Shown here: piece after piece, positions 1 to 13,900 of the stretch
Layout: the number at the start of each line of letters is the position of its first letter
Position numbering within the stretch: position 1 is the first letter of the stretch
NCBI GenBank assembly: GCA_009792885.1
Contig: WMCF01000021.1
Location: 4,561,690-4,625,689 of the forward strand
From: Eremophila alpestris peregrina
Taxonomy: Eukaryota; Chordata; Aves; Passeriformes; Alaudidae
Length of the DNA: 64,000 nt
Direction of reading: 5' to 3'
The notes under the pieces: model-generated
Seen by the model: the letters and a program-made list of their open reading frames with translations, nothing else
Told to the model about the DNA's origin: nothing
Databases searched by the model: none
Translations under genes and position numbers: made by a program

Positions 1-3000
1 TTGGTAATGGAGGAAGAGGCCAATGACTTCTCCAGAATTAACTTCAGTTATTTGAGTGGTTTTTCCCTTTCTGGGATTAAACTTTTCTCAAAAAATATAA
101 CTTTCTTTTTCTATTTTTCAAGCAGATGGAATTTTTTTCTAGAAACCAACAGGTAGCTTTTGCAATTCAGTATTTGGTACTAAGAAGTAATACCATGCCA
201 TCTTTCTTATGTAGCTATGACTGACTTCGTTGACTTTTTGTATATATTTACACAATCTAATTCCCAAATATTAAAAAATCAGATAAAATTACTCAGCACT
301 GGAGCAATCTAGATACATGGAAACACACAGAAATCAGAAAATGCTGCTTTCTCAGATAAAGTGTAGTAGACTTTCAGAAGCCTAGAACAAGATCCTAACT
401 ATAAAATTCCTTGTTACCTGAACTAGAGTACACACCACAGAGAAGAAACAGCTCTTAGAAATCCCTGGCAACTGAAGACACACTGTATAGTGGCTGACCC
501 CTTGAAATGGCTCCAAAACTAGTATCTAATTTTTTTTTTAATGTAACTAAATTAATGGGTTTAATATTTTGAGCTACTTAGTGGGATGAATAAACTGCTT
601 TATGTTGCCATAAAGCAGACTAGAAACTCTCCATTGGGCCTGACCTTAAAAGCATAGTGATTTTTAAAATGATGAGACTATCCACACAGGGCTCAAATAA
701 AAAGCCCAAACTGTTCACCACATATCCTTGTTTTAAGCTGAGAGCCACACTAACAACCAGGAGGAGAATATTATTAGGAAACTTCTGCTTCCTATTCTTT
801 GCTTCATATATTCTCAGCATTCTCCTCTAGAGAACTGTAGAGGTCCAAATTCTCCAGAGGTCAGCTGAGGACATAAAGAATGGACAGGCTGTTGTCAACT
901 GTTTGTCACCTTAACTGTGAGGGTATCTAAACCCTCCTTCCCCTTCACAGAGACTCTGCTTACACACTATCTGCTTTCTCAAATATTTTTTTACAAATGA
1001 CAGGGTTTATAGACAATTTTGGGAAAGGCTGGGACATTTTCAAAATCATCTTTAGACACTCCCCTACTCTGCACAGCTACTAACCAGCCTTATGAAAACA
1101 CCCCAACACTTCATACCTCCCCTCTGGGTGTGAGTTTTGCATCTTCATGAACCTAAACTTCACCCTCAGCTTCCCTTGAAGGCAAGCCCAACAATAAAGG
1201 ATAAATAAAAAAGGTTGGGAAAGAAAGGAAGGCAGGCAGTTGCCAAGCTGCCAGCCCCAGCCCAGGGGGGTTGGCTGAAGCAGAGGGAGCACACAGCACA
1301 CTGCTGCTCATCAGCCTGCTGCTGCTGCTGCAGCTTTGTCTGGTGTCACTGGGTTGCTGTCCAGCTACAAAAAAATGCTGTCTAAAGAAGAGCATATTGC
1401 CAGTGCTGGCTGCCAACCTTAGAGCTAGTGATAATCCAAACAGCACAAAGTGCCCATTATCAGTTCCTTCTCTGAACAGCCCATTAAAAACAGCTGTGCA
1501 GATAAAAGAACTGGAGAACTTTGTAGCAGAAATTAAGCAGAGAGAGAGAATGTGGTTGTTGGAGCCAACCACTGCCATTTAATTTCTGTGAAAGAGTGGG
1601 GGAAAAAAAAGGAAAAAGAAAAAAAGGATAAGACTCCAAGTTATGAATGGGAAAGGAAAGTTGTATGCCTGCCTAAAGCACTGAAAACCATTGTGGAAGA
1701 GGATTTCTGAAGACAGGAGGTCTTCATTAAGATTTAGGGGCTAATCCTAGGGAATCTCATTGCTCTGAACAGGGAACACAGATGCCAACACCTGAATGAC
1801 AGCAGACAAATGCAGACACTGCCACCTCCCCACAGAGACACCCATGCACGGGATTCCCCAGAGTAAAAGCCTCTGCTCTGTCACAGCAGAGTCACTGGGG
1901 AACAAACTAAAATCCTCCCTGCATCAGCAAAACGACTCACAGAAAGTTACATAAAACTCTGGGTTCTCTGTTTATCAGGCTGTGCCTCCAAAGCCATGAG
2001 GAAATATTGGCAACTACGTGCTTGGAGCCCCTGGATCATTTCATGTCTCAGCCCAGCCATAAACAGACGCAGTTTGCTCTGCACGAGCCTCAGCTCTGCA
2101 GACAATAGAGCTCCCCCTCCTCCGTTCCTGAAAGTGCTTTCAAATAATTTCAAAATAATTTATGAGCACTGCTCTGCTGGAGCATGTCCTGGAGCACAGC
2201 CTGTTGGAGACACACCGAGGCACTGCAGGCTCACCCACACAGCCTCTCACCCAAAGCATCCCTTCACCTGGAAGAGTTCTCCCCTGGACACTTGAGAGGG
2301 GAAGGGCAGCTGCCCCTGGGGACTGAGCTCCTCAAACATGTACAGCGTGGCAGGGAGGAGGGGCTGCTGCTGGAGAAAACTTCACTTTGAAGATAAACTG
2401 ATGGCATGAAGAGTCGCTGAACTCATTTTAAGGTCTATGGTCATTGTGGATTCTTAACTGAGTACAAGTGCTTGTTGTTGGTGTAAGTAATAACAGAAAA
2501 GGGATATTTTGTAGTATTATTTCTTCTAATTTTTCAGACTTTTTTTCCCCCTGAAGTATAGGCAACCCTTTAAAAATCAAAAAGATATTTTTTGTCTTAC
2601 CAATTAAATTGTAAAAACTTTTTTTTTTTTACAGTTCTGACTACCCTCATTTCAGCTGTGTCTGGATTTGCTCACAATTTCTTAGGGGTATTTAACCAAT
2701 GTCTTTAAATTCATAATGTTATATGCAATTATATGAAGAAAGGGTCTATGCAAAGACTGCTGAATCTTGAAAATATTATTGCAGTATCACTTAATATTAG
2801 TGGCTTAAATCTGGTAAGAAATAATTTTACAAGCCACTTTAGACATCTGCAGAGATTTCCCATGCTAATATTATATTGGAATTTCCCCAAATTCTTTGAA
2901 AGCCTATCCTTTTTTCATTATATGGCTGACTAAAAGACATAAGGTGGCTCACACAAGAACTTATGCCTACTTTTCACAGAAGAGCAACTTGCTGCACCCC

Positions 3001-4640
3001 TCCCTGTGTTTAGAACAGAATGTAAAGCTCCTCTTTGATTTAGCTGTCCAACAAAAACAAAAAGAGTAGAATTTAAAAGAAAGAGAAGGAAGATGTGAAT
3101 AATAATAAATAATCAAACCCATCTGTTTCAGAGGGGAGACAGGAGAAGGAATCTAGATCACAGATCTTCCTACTAACAAAAGCTGTGTGTAGGTATTGGA
3201 GTGTTAACGTGCCCTGCTGATGGGTGATAATTGTGTACATAGACACTAAAGCATTTCTTTCTTCTCACATCAGCCTTCTCCATTTTAACCAGATCTAACA
3301 CATGCACCATCAGGAACTATTGCTTTCTCCATTTTTCAAAGAGCTAATAGATACTAATCATTGACCTCAGACTTGTCATACATCACTAGAAGGATGTTCT
3401 CCATAAACAACATGCTGGAGGTCATGTCAATGTCCACTTCCACCTCCTTTGATTTCTGCCCATCTGCAGCTTGCAGGCCAAATAAATCTCGTTAAACAGC
3501 ATGTGCACAACTCTCTTAAACATTCCAGAGAACAAAGACAAAAGAAACAGTAATGGCCACAGTTATATAAAGCTGCAGCAGTAGCAAAAAAAGTCTATGG
3601 GTAGCTTGAGTTTCATAAGCACTGAAAACATAATCTATCATCAGGCAGTGTGCACCCTGCATGTGACTGCAGCTGGGGCATAGGCAGGCAGTTTCTGATT
3701 TGATTTGTGGCTCAGTGCTGCAGGATGGTCTCTCCCATCCACCTTTCTCTTTGCATGTCCCCTTTCTCATTCTGCTGAATGCTCCTGCCTCTTGTGCTGG
3801 TTTTAGTGCCCTTATGAGCAGATCCTACTGAGAAACTTTCTAAACTAAGCCGTATAATAGAATAAAAAAATAAAATAAATTAAATTAAATACCAAGAAAA
3901 ACCAAAAACAATGAAAACAAAAGAACAGAACTTTATGCCCAAACAAGTCAGCTTGGCAAAGGTAGCAGAATAACAGAAGGAAACAGGGAATGGTAACACC
4001 AGGAATAAGGAGCCAGTCTCTTCAACAGCAATCACCTGTACTCTCTGCATGTGTAACTATATTCTATTGCAGACTGGTCACACAGTTCACCTTTATACCA
4101 GGAACAGAGCAGGAACAGACACATACTTCTTAAGAAACTCTGGGACCTTCACCAAGTCCCTGAGGATCCACCAAAATCCACAGCAGTCTCAAAATCCTTC
4201 TCTTTTCAATCAGTTTAGGATTCAAATGGCTAAAGGAAAGAAGCAGCATACCAAGATGTCAGAGAATATGCCCTGATTCACAGTGAGGTGTGTGAACCAA
4301 ATGGAGGTGAAGAAATAGAGTCCCTAAAGGTCTGGGTTTAAATTTTAAAATTGTGAACCTGATTGATTTTAAAAGTGTAAAGCCATTTTGATTAGTTACT
4401 AGTATTTTGCATTGCCAAAATTTGAATCCCTCTAAAACTGTTCTGCTTTGTTTTATTTAGATTTAATGGCAATGGAAAATTGCCACATACAAGGGCATTC
4501 TAATGATTAATTAACATTCATATTGAAAACCTGCATCCAATTTTTCCAAGCTTAAACTTTTAGCTGTTTTCCCCTTGTTATTTCTTTTTTCTATTTTTTT
4601 TATTAAAGAAGCCCTTTTGAATGTGAAGTCTTCTCCCCAG
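1..4640. other. Non-coding AT-rich DNA, no gene seen
   Basis: No exon chain, RNA gene or clear mobile element is visible. The stretch is AT-rich with short T runs (about 528-538 and 2620-2632) and an A/T-simple patch around 3860-3895. A locally GC-richer segment lies at about 2170-2390. A block around 1150-1580 stays open in frames on both strands; it is described under findings because the plus-strand frame begins at TTG rather than ATG and no domain is recognisable. I see no splice-flanked frame worth calling an exon. Confidence 0.6.
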
Positions 4641-4644
4641 AAGA

Positions 4645-4850
4645 TAATTATACACCTTGATCAAATCACCACTTAACCTTTTCTCCACTAAGCAGAATAG
4701 ATTTAGTTTACACTATCCCAGAACTTGAGTCATTCTTTTCGCTCTGCTCTTAAGCTTCTCCAGTTTTACTGTATTTTCCTCAGAAATTTTTGAAGTCTCT
4801 TTCTGTCAGCTTTGAAACAGTAAAGTTCAGCCCATGTTCAGCTGCTGCTA
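4645..4850 (-). mobile_element. Old, diverged CR1/L3-type LINE fragment
   Basis: Read on the plus strand, the order of phrases matches the reverse complement of the 3' part of an old CR1/L3-group LINE: a 'ccttgatcaaatcacc' block, then a 'cttaaccttttctcc' block, then 'actaagcagaatagattta', then a 'cattctt..gctctgctctt' block and a 'ttctccagttttac' block. This is known CR1/L3 consensus order. The copy carries many substitutions and has no intact tail, so it is an ancient insertion on the minus strand. The boundaries are approximate, and the exact subfamily needs a profile search. It encodes nothing intact. Confidence 0.6.
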
Positions 4851-7800
4851 CTTTCTTGCCTTCAGATTGTATAAAATTACAGTAACTCAGTCCTAAGACA
4901 GTGTTTTAAAAAGTTTTAAAAATCCTCTTTTACATGAATTCCAATAGTTCTTCATTTGCATTAGTTTTTAAAAATCTTAAAACTGCATCACAGCATTTAG
5001 GAGATTTTAACTGAAAGCTATCAGTCTGCTTTAATGCACTTGGATGAGTTTCCCAGAACCAAGAGGCTGTTCCAAAATTAAACTGCCCAGTGTAGGAGAG
5101 CCTGCTCCCACACTGCTGCCTTACAGAACTGTTCTCCTCTGGAACTGCAGCTGGACACACTTTGCTCACAAGTTTTAATTCTGTCAATGCTACAAATTAC
5201 TAAGACTGTTTATTTCCAGATGTAAAACTGATTGAAAACATTTTTTTTTTATTTCTTTTGCCTCACTTTTGCTGACTTATGGAAACACCAGCTTATAAAG
5301 TGGAATATAATTAATGAGTAACTGCTCTCTAAACTACACTGCATTCATGATGTTGTAGGGAGTCTGAACTAAATGCAAGATTTAGAAAAGATTCCACCTG
5401 GCAACACTGCATCGGTCCCTGTTCATTGTAAAGAACCGGGAATAGTAATGCTTGTATACAAAATTATTTCTTATCCAGTGCTATGTTAATTTCCAAGCAA
5501 AAAAAAAAAAAAAAATATGGATGAACACCATGAAAGAGAAAGAAAGCAGAAAGATACTTGTGGATTAAAAAAAAAACAAAACCAGAAAACACAAACAACA
5601 AAACACAACAAAACACACAACAACAAAAAACTTGTTTATTTTCTATGGAAGAATAAAAATTATGTTCCTTGTAAAGCTATGACCATATGCCAGGCCTTTA
5701 GGGCACAGTGTGAGCAAAGGCAAACATCTTCTGGTTTTGCTCTACTCCAACTGCATTCTGAAATATGCAGTCAAGACCTCCCTCCCATTGTTCTCCTTCT
5801 CTTGTATATAACTTGCACTTCTCAGTTTTACATGAGCAAAAGAATTATTTAAATATCTACACCAGCAGTTCTGGACAGTCCTTTCAAACAGTACTCTCTT
5901 CTTCTGCATGAGAGAGGAGCTCTGTCTGAACTATACCATCCATTGATTTAATTGATTTATTCCTGTCCTTATGAAGAGCTGTCCTGATGGGATATGTTTA
6001 CGTGGTTTTCACTATTCAGATTTAAACAAACCAAGCCACTGCTATGGCACCCTGCAGGGTCCCTGGAACAGACAAAAACGGAGAGCCTGTGCTCAAGGCT
6101 CAGCCCCCAGGCAGCCATTCCCACTCAGACCAGCAGCAAAAGACGTCTGGTCAAACTTTCAACCCACCCTGAACTTTGAAAAAAGCATGATGAAAACTTG
6201 GAAGTGTGACAAAACCTATTCTTTACATTTTTTCCTAAGCCCTTGCAAGCAGAGGCAGCTGCCATGGAGAGGCCAGGGCAGATGTGTCAGTGCTGCTGTG
6301 GGTGAGGTGGGCACCTGCACCCTGCCAGGGGCTGGTTCTGCACCCTCATCACAGCCCCTCCTCATCCCGGGAGCACCAACAGCTTCCCAGGGCTCCAGCC
6401 CTACACCACACCAACGTGGAATTCCTAAATATGTTCTTCAAAGCTCACTTGGGGAATATTTGAGCTGCCGTCCTCTTATTGCACCGGTATCAGTGGGGAC
6501 AGAAAACGGCACCAAATAAACACTCAGGGGAGATTTTGTCACGTTGTTAATGCTCAGCCATTAATCCCCATGTTTGGTTCGACAACCTACCCTCTGTTTG
6601 GTGATGGTTGTCTTTGAAGGTTGCTCTTAGTCTTTGAAAATGCTAATTGTCAAGCCAACATTTACAGAGGAAGTCGTAAAATGAGAGGTTATTATCTACT
6701 GCCCTTGCTCTGATGATAGAAAGAGGCCTCACAGAATAGTTTTCATACATCTTTGTGGATGGTGGCAAGTACAAACAGATTAAAGAGCCAGCCTGAAAAA
6801 GAGCATGAGATGGACAAGCAGAGGCTCTGCACTCCATCTAGCTGTGAAAATATCCCCTCTTGATATAAATGATAGAGAATCAGCATTTGAAAACACCTCT
6901 TTAAACTGCCCAGTGGTGAATTAATGTTAACATTAGGTTTGTATATTATTTTTGATTCAAGTTTCTTTAGCACACAAACTTTTTTAGGCACTGTCACTTG
7001 GCTAAAGGATGTTTTTATCCTTGCTTTCCTTTTTCCTCTCCTGATTAAATTGTCCATTCTTAACACTCTTGTAGGGGATCTAAATATGCTGAATTCCTTA
7101 AATATCACTATGGACTTGCTTTCAGGATCCTGACTGACTTTTTTATGGCTTTTTCCAAGTTTCTTTTCTCTTGTGTTTTTTTTTTTTAATAGAAAATCTA
7201 AAAGTAAATTAAAAAAAAATTAATACTTCAGATATTGGTAATAGCATTTCTTTTTTAAATCCCAAGAGCTGGTTTTGTTTTCATGCTCTTCTGGATGTTT
7301 ATGTCAAATCTTTTCCAAAACCCTTTCAATAACCCAGCAAGTGCCTGTTTTCATTGTGTGATTTCCTCAGGAAGGTGTAATTGTGACACTGAGTCTTGCA
7401 GAGCTGCTGTGCACACAGAACAAGCAGCAGTTGTCACAGCAGCTAAAGCAAGGCAGCCCTGACTCTCCTGTACAGCTCAGCTTGCACAAAGTTCTAATTT
7501 GTGGTTACTGCAAATAATTTCCTTATTGTTTGTTGTCATTAAGACATGCAGTAGATAACCTGGCCTAGGTGTGGTAACTGCAGCCATGCAGAAACTCTAA
7601 AACTGAGCACATGAAAGGGAATCAACCCAAGCCACAGCTGAATTAAGGTAAGCAGTCCCAAAGTTTGAGTGGAAAAACCCAATCCTTACTTCAGCAAGGA
7701 GAAGCTCAGTGCTAACAGGATCTGCAAGTGTATGGTTAAGATTTATCTACACATCTCAGGGTACAAGAGTGTAGTTATAGATGTGGTTATAACAACTCTC

Positions 7801-10600
7801 CATGACAAGGCACAGCAGCATAAGTGAGCACAGGCCAGAGAAAGAAAATGTCCCCATTTTGAAAGGTAGAGCACAAAGTAAAAAGCTAAAGCATTGAGGA
7901 CAGAGGCACAATGGCAGAAGGAAAACAAGGAAATTCTAGTGGGAATTCAGCAGAGAATCAGGGAGTCAATTTTCTCTAAACTTGCACTCCAGTTTGAACA
8001 ATTGTTACTAAAGTGTGCAGCAAGTTCACTCCTGCAAAGCAGCTGCTCTGGGAGAAACTGGAGTATTTGCTCCAAGACTGACAGCATAAATTCTTATTTT
8101 GTCTTTTCATATCAAAGCTGGAACTTAAATCCCAGCCATACTGATTTATTGTGTGTGTAGAAGAGTTAGGTCTAGTGTCACTAACTTTCAATTCCATAAG
8201 GTGCTAATTCAAAAAAGTCACAGGTTTTCAGCACATTTTCTCCATACCACAGCCTTCCCCTCTCTGGAATGTTTTTTAGCGCTTCAGTCAAGCTGCAGTT
8301 GAGGGAGGTGAGGTGTGCTGTGTCCACTCCTGGTTTTCCACCATCCCCACTGCACGGGTCCCATTTGTTTAGCTGTGTTTTGATCTCCTAATTCACACCC
8401 CGGTGTGCAATGTCCCCGCCACTGAAAAATTCCTACCCTCTTCTCTCTGGCTCCTAAGAGGTGCCAAAGCAAACAGTTTGGGATCACACCACAAACTTCT
8501 GTTAATGTTCCAGGAAAAGAGACCCAGCGGTTCCTGCAGGCCGTTAGGAAGGTGATGGTGCAAACATGAGGATGCTAAAAGGATTAGCAGAGTGTGTTTG
8601 TACCACCTTTCTGAAGACAAGGGACTGAGAGAAGTTACAAAAAGGACTACAGAGTGAAAACCAGTGAACTTGCTTATTAAAATGGAATTTTACATCCATA
8701 CCAAGCACATCTGGGAATCATTATCACAAATATATGCATTTAATTCTTAATAGTAGCTTTAATTTATATTAAAGATATATATTAAAGATTAAGGATCTAT
8801 CCAAAAAGAAAAAAATACAGCAAAGCTCCCATTGAGTTCAGTGGTCTGAGGCTGAAACCCATAACAAGATTTTTAGACAACATAGATGAAACTGCATAAA
8901 AACTCCTGAATGCCTGTATTTTACATGCTGTGCTCTCTTTGCATTGCAGGTCCTAATCAGGGGTGTATATTGCTAAATATATTCAGAACTCACATTCTCA
9001 AAGTGAAAAAATGCTTAATCATTTCGACACAGGATTTTTTAACATTCCTTAATTTCACCTCTTGGAATTTTACACTGAATTTTGTCAGTTTATAAATTTA
9101 CACTAGAGCATGCCAAAAGGAGGGAAAGAAAGAAAACAAAAAGAAATCCCAGACCTTAAAGACATTTTACCACAGAGACACTGAAAAATAAAGACCATTA
9201 GCAAAAAGTATAATTAAATTAAAATGCCAGCTTGCCAAAGAAGCTCAGTAAATGGGAAATATATCAAACTGTGATAATACAAATGGGCTATTTCTCAAGG
9301 TGTGAGAAAGTCAATGGAATAAACTCTGATAATTTGCTGACTTTTTACGTACCAGGTAGAGTAATGACTTAAAAGTAAATTGGACAATGACAAATGCAGC
9401 AATATATTACAAACCACTGCTACTCTTCCTATTAACATCAGTATTTTGGTATTATGCTGTAAAAAAATACTAAGTATAAAAAAAAAGAGAGGGTTGTAAC
9501 TGAGGTAGTGTGGCCTGCTGCTAGCTAAAAGAGCTGGACTTTCACATAATCACACGATTTTAAATTCTGTTGTCTGCACTTTCCCAGGAGCCACTTTGGC
9601 CCAGTTATTCTGAACATGTTTTAATTTCCATTCCCACCCTGACGACAGCAGAGGCTTTTTCTAAAATCAATCTTTCCGCAGGACTACAGGCTTTTCAGAA
9701 TATTCAAAATTGCTTTTGGCGTGTAAGTTCATTTTGCTAATTCCCGTTTTAGTGAGCAAATAACCTTTGAAAAGGCGGCTCCAGGTGTTTATGTGTCAGG
9801 ACAATGTCAGGAATGGCCCAGGTGCCCAGTGCCATGTCAGCACGGGCGCGGATGCTGCGGCTCTGCTGCCCTCTGCTGCAGCACAGCACAGCCCGGGACA
9901 CGCCTCCGCAGAGGCAGCGCCGAGGTTTCACATCAAATCATTAAATCCCCAACGCTTCCTCCCAGCCCCAACACCCAAAAGCAGAGTTGTAAGGGAGGGC
10001 AGTAAGGAGGTGCTGCTCTATTTGTAGAAAAATACTCCTAACAAATAGAATCCTCCCTTCTCTCTTGTGTGACTGAAATACCACAGCTGAGGTGTCCTAC
10101 ACTGTGCGAGCTTGCAACAATCCTGACAAGGAAGAGAATTCTTTTTTTCTTTAACATGTAAGACTAGAGAATATAATTTCACTGAGAAAAGTTGAAACAA
10201 GTATTTTTCTGGCCGCTCTCCCTGTCTCCTGGGGATACAATCTGCAGGGCCAGTGTCACAGGGAAGGACACCAAAGCCCTGCCAAGATGCTGCACCCCAG
10301 CAGCTCCAGTACCCTTCAGCACTGCTAGGTCCCTCTGTGCCCTCTCTGAAACCCACTGGCCACCAAGGCAGAGAGAATGGCAGACATTAATCATTGCAAA
10401 TTACTTTACAAAGGAAGAATTGAGAGCTTCAAAAGATACTCTTCATTCTTTTTCATAAACCTGTTGTGTATGTTAATGAATTTTGTTTTTGTCGCATAGC
10501 ACAAAATTAAGCAAGTAAACTTAAATCTTCTCGCAAGGAAACTTGCATTCAAAAAATGTTAAAAGAATCTAATCTGACCTTCAAAGGGCTAGAATTTAAG
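4851..10600. other. Non-coding AT-rich DNA with simple repeats
   Basis: No gene is supported. The stretch contains an A17 tract at 5499-5515 followed by an A/C-rich low-complexity patch, a GC-richer block at about 6240-6420 inside the longest open frame of the window (5971-6519, see findings), a small AT direct repeat near 8766-8790, and a second GC-richer block at about 9770-9990. Open frames here are short and overlap one another on both strands. No recognisable mobile element was found by eye. Confidence 0.55.
5499..5635. repeat. Poly(A) tract plus A/C-rich low complexity
   Basis: A run of 17 A residues (5499-5515) is followed about 50 bases later by an A/C-only-like segment built of aac/aaaac/aacac units (about 5568-5632). 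The same pattern of poly(A) next to ccaaaacc-type sequence recurs at 13746-13791 and 62088-62130. It is simple sequence; no source gene or retrocopy could be recognised upstream of it. Confidence 0.8.
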
Positions 10601-10639
10601 CAGTCAAATGCTTGCTTTCTTCAAACAAGAACACATGTA

Positions 10640-10900
10640 ATGTGTATTATACCAGATTTTTATCCTGATAGACCATAACAGCTCCTAAAGAGCCGCTAAT
10701 AGATTATTGTGTAAATCCTTCTTTGTTCATGGACTATTGACCCAACAGTGCATTATGTCCCTAAAGAAGACTTGATAGTCCATCATGTTAATCCAGCTGC
10801 AAGGTTAGTGCATGATGTACGGAAAATCTTTACATAATTTCAAGTGAAATTAAATAAGAATTTTGCTGCGCAGATAATTGTGCTCCATAGTGAAATAATT
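10640..10900. promoter_or_regulatory. Candidate conserved non-coding element (unproven)
   Basis: This block is unlike its surroundings. It is free of homopolymers, rich in TAAT/ATTA-like homeodomain cores and holds ordered internal symmetry. A 9-bp inverted repeat (atggactat at 10729-10737, atagtccat at 10775-10783) and an imperfect 12-bp direct repeat (agtgcattatgt at 10747-10758, agtgcatgatgt at 10807-10818) lie within it. It has no open frame of note. This texture is typical of deeply conserved enhancers in vertebrate gene deserts, but conservation itself cannot be seen from one sequence. The call is inference. Confidence 0.3.
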
Positions 10901-13900
10901 CAACATCAGAGATAACACAGGGCATACTCACATACAGAATATTAGATTGTGTTATGGATTACATATCCATGTGTTTCTTATTAAAATGAAATTCAGACTA
11001 TGTAATGAGGATAGTTCAAAGTGGCCAAAGCTGTTAGCTGAGCTTCAGAGGTAAGATAACTACAGAGATTTTATTTTTAACCAGATCATTTTAATAAAGA
11101 ATATGTTCATTTCAGATGTTAGTAACCAATTTGAACAGAATTTGGGATGTAGCAAACATGCTTGGAAAAAGAAAAATTCATACTTCCACCCTCAGTTATT
11201 CCCAGTTCAGGGCTAAATGCAACTGTCCTCTGAAGGCAAAAGGTGCATTGTGGTGTAACCCAAACCACTAAACTTTTACAAAGGGTTTAGCTCTCTGAAC
11301 TGCACGTAAAGGACAGAAAAGTGACACTTGTAATCCTGTCACTCAGGGCAGATGCTGTGTGACGGGTGGCTCTCAGGAGGGCTCAGAGGGGCACAGCAGC
11401 TGGGGCTGGGGCTGGCTTGAGCACAAGTCAAAACCTCTCCTTGACATTCATGTTGCAACTAAATCAATCTTCAGTTTTATGATCTAGTTATCACCAAAAT
11501 TAAACCCTTTATCAATTTGTACTTTTCTTATTTCAATCTGTGCTCATCCTTCCCACTGAAACTAACACTTGAATTCCACTTCCTAATTGTCCAGAAATAA
11601 AATTAAATCATTACCACAAGTGAGCTGAAGTCAAGCTGCTACTCCCATTTTATTTCATTGCTTCATTACTCATTTCTCAGCCAAAATATGTTCTACTAAA
11701 TAATTTTCAAATCTCCAAAAATTATTTTCTTTTGTGCATCACAGAAATAAATCCTGATTTTCTGAATTCAAATAGCACTTTGCTGCAGAAGTTCACATTT
11801 AAGGTGTAACAAAATATCCAGGTAGAGGGAGAGTTTCTCTCAAAGCCAGTGTTTCTAGAAGAGGGATAGCATTGTCAAATCATGGAGTAAAAGAGGTTCC
11901 TGGCAGTATGGAACTGGATCTCTAATGGCTCGCAGTAACACTGGACAGGAGTTTTATAGACAGTATCTCCTCGGGTGTTTATTACTCCAATGATGACAAG
12001 AGTGAAATAAGTTTTCACCCACAAGAATGTGCTGATTATTGGGGCAAAGGGAAATGAGTGAGCTGCTGCCTCAGGAGGTGAGGAGGAAGGGCTGTGATCC
12101 CATCCTTCCTCCCCATTCACAGCATCACCATGACAGAGCCTGCTTTCCTCAGGGGACAGCCTTCCCACAGATCTCCCCATACTTCCTAAATTCCCACAAA
12201 TAAAGCCCCTCCAGGCAGTGCAATCCAAAATCCATCAGCAGAGAGCAAGCTGAGCATCCAGGGCATAGCAGGGACCCCAAGCACTGGGGCACAGGGGGTT
12301 CCTTTTAAATTCGTTCCTCACAAACCAAGAGCCACTTCTGCAGCCCTTCTCCAGGGGTCCTCTCCCTCTCATGGGCCCCATGCTACAGCAATTGCAGATG
12401 GATCTTCAGGCCCTGTTTCACAGCCCCTGGGCTGTTCTCTTCACCAGCAGCACCAAGGGAATGAGTCCCACTCCCAAAACCTGAATCCTGCAGTAGCAAA
12501 TCACCCCTCTGGCCATACACAGGCAGAGCAACACCTTACATAAGGCACAGGTACATCCTCCTTTACTGGCTGCAGAAGCAAACCATTAATATTTTACAGA
12601 TTTCTCATCCTCTCCATTTGTGTCATTTATCAATGCCTAACAGGTCCTCTGCCAGCTATACATTAAAACTATTTTCAAAATATTTCATTGTCAGCCCATG
12701 GCACCTTCATTATTTATTAAGATAAGGGACATGATGAACAGGAACAGTAGGTAGCTTGTTTGTTCAAATGTACTTTATGAATCCTTTGAATGCACAGATC
12801 TGCTAGAAATATAGTGCCTGCAGGTTCCCAAGAGTCATAGGCATGATTCATGCAAATAATAAAAATATTGTTTGCCTGATGTAGCATCAGCATCATCTAC
12901 CTGGAAAGTTCTGCTCTTCAACATATACAGGCTGGAATTCTGAAACTTGTGACATTATTTCAGGTGTACCTTCATATAAATTGGAGATTTAACTGTATTC
13001 AATAGAGAGTCTACCTTATGGCTTTTTACAGTACAATGAGTGTATGAGCTGGTGAAAGGAATCCATAGTTCATTCTCCAGTCATTACTACTGTTCTAATG
13101 AGGAGCAATAGTTTCCCCTCATGCCCCACAAAAGGATTCCTTTAACGTGCTTTTCTCTTCTGCACAATTTCTTTTTGCCTTCTTCACGCAAAACTGAGAC
13201 CCAAATAATAAATACACCACCACAAAAAGCAACACTGCAATAATCATTTTCTTGCCTGATTACATTAGCTCCTGTTAATTTAGAAAATTATAGCTTTTTT
13301 TTTTTTGTTGTTGACTAAGGAGACTCACAAAGCCCACAAATAAATTGCCACATGAACAAGGCAAATCCCAGAATAATCCTGAGGTGCAGTTAGGAATTAT
13401 GCAGATCACTCTCCCACCCCTCACTCCCACAGTACTACTGAAACCCCATTCAGCAATTAACCCAGAGAGAACAGAGAAAAGCAGCTTTTGGGACACAAAC
13501 CTGGACCCATACACCCAGTTGTGTGGAAATATGTCATATCACTCTCTTTTTCAAGTGCACTGAGGGTTTTGTTAGAATGGGAAATGCAATCTCAGGCAAA
13601 GGAGCACCTGCTAGTACAGAAAGATGTGATGCAGGTTCTGCCTTCTCAGCCCAGCCCCACGCATCTCTCATGGAACAGCAAATCAGCTGCACAGATCCTG
13701 TACTGGGGGAAACTTTTTGTCTTGTCCTAGACAGTAATATGCTTTAAAAAAATCAACAAAAAAAAAAAAAAAATCAACCAACCAAACCAAATGGTTTTGG
13801 CAAAGGTCACAAACCACTTTCCTCATCCTGGAAACTGGGTTATGGGTGTAGATGCAGAAAATCAAACAGCCTGAGTGCACATCCTCTGCCTGGTAAAGGC

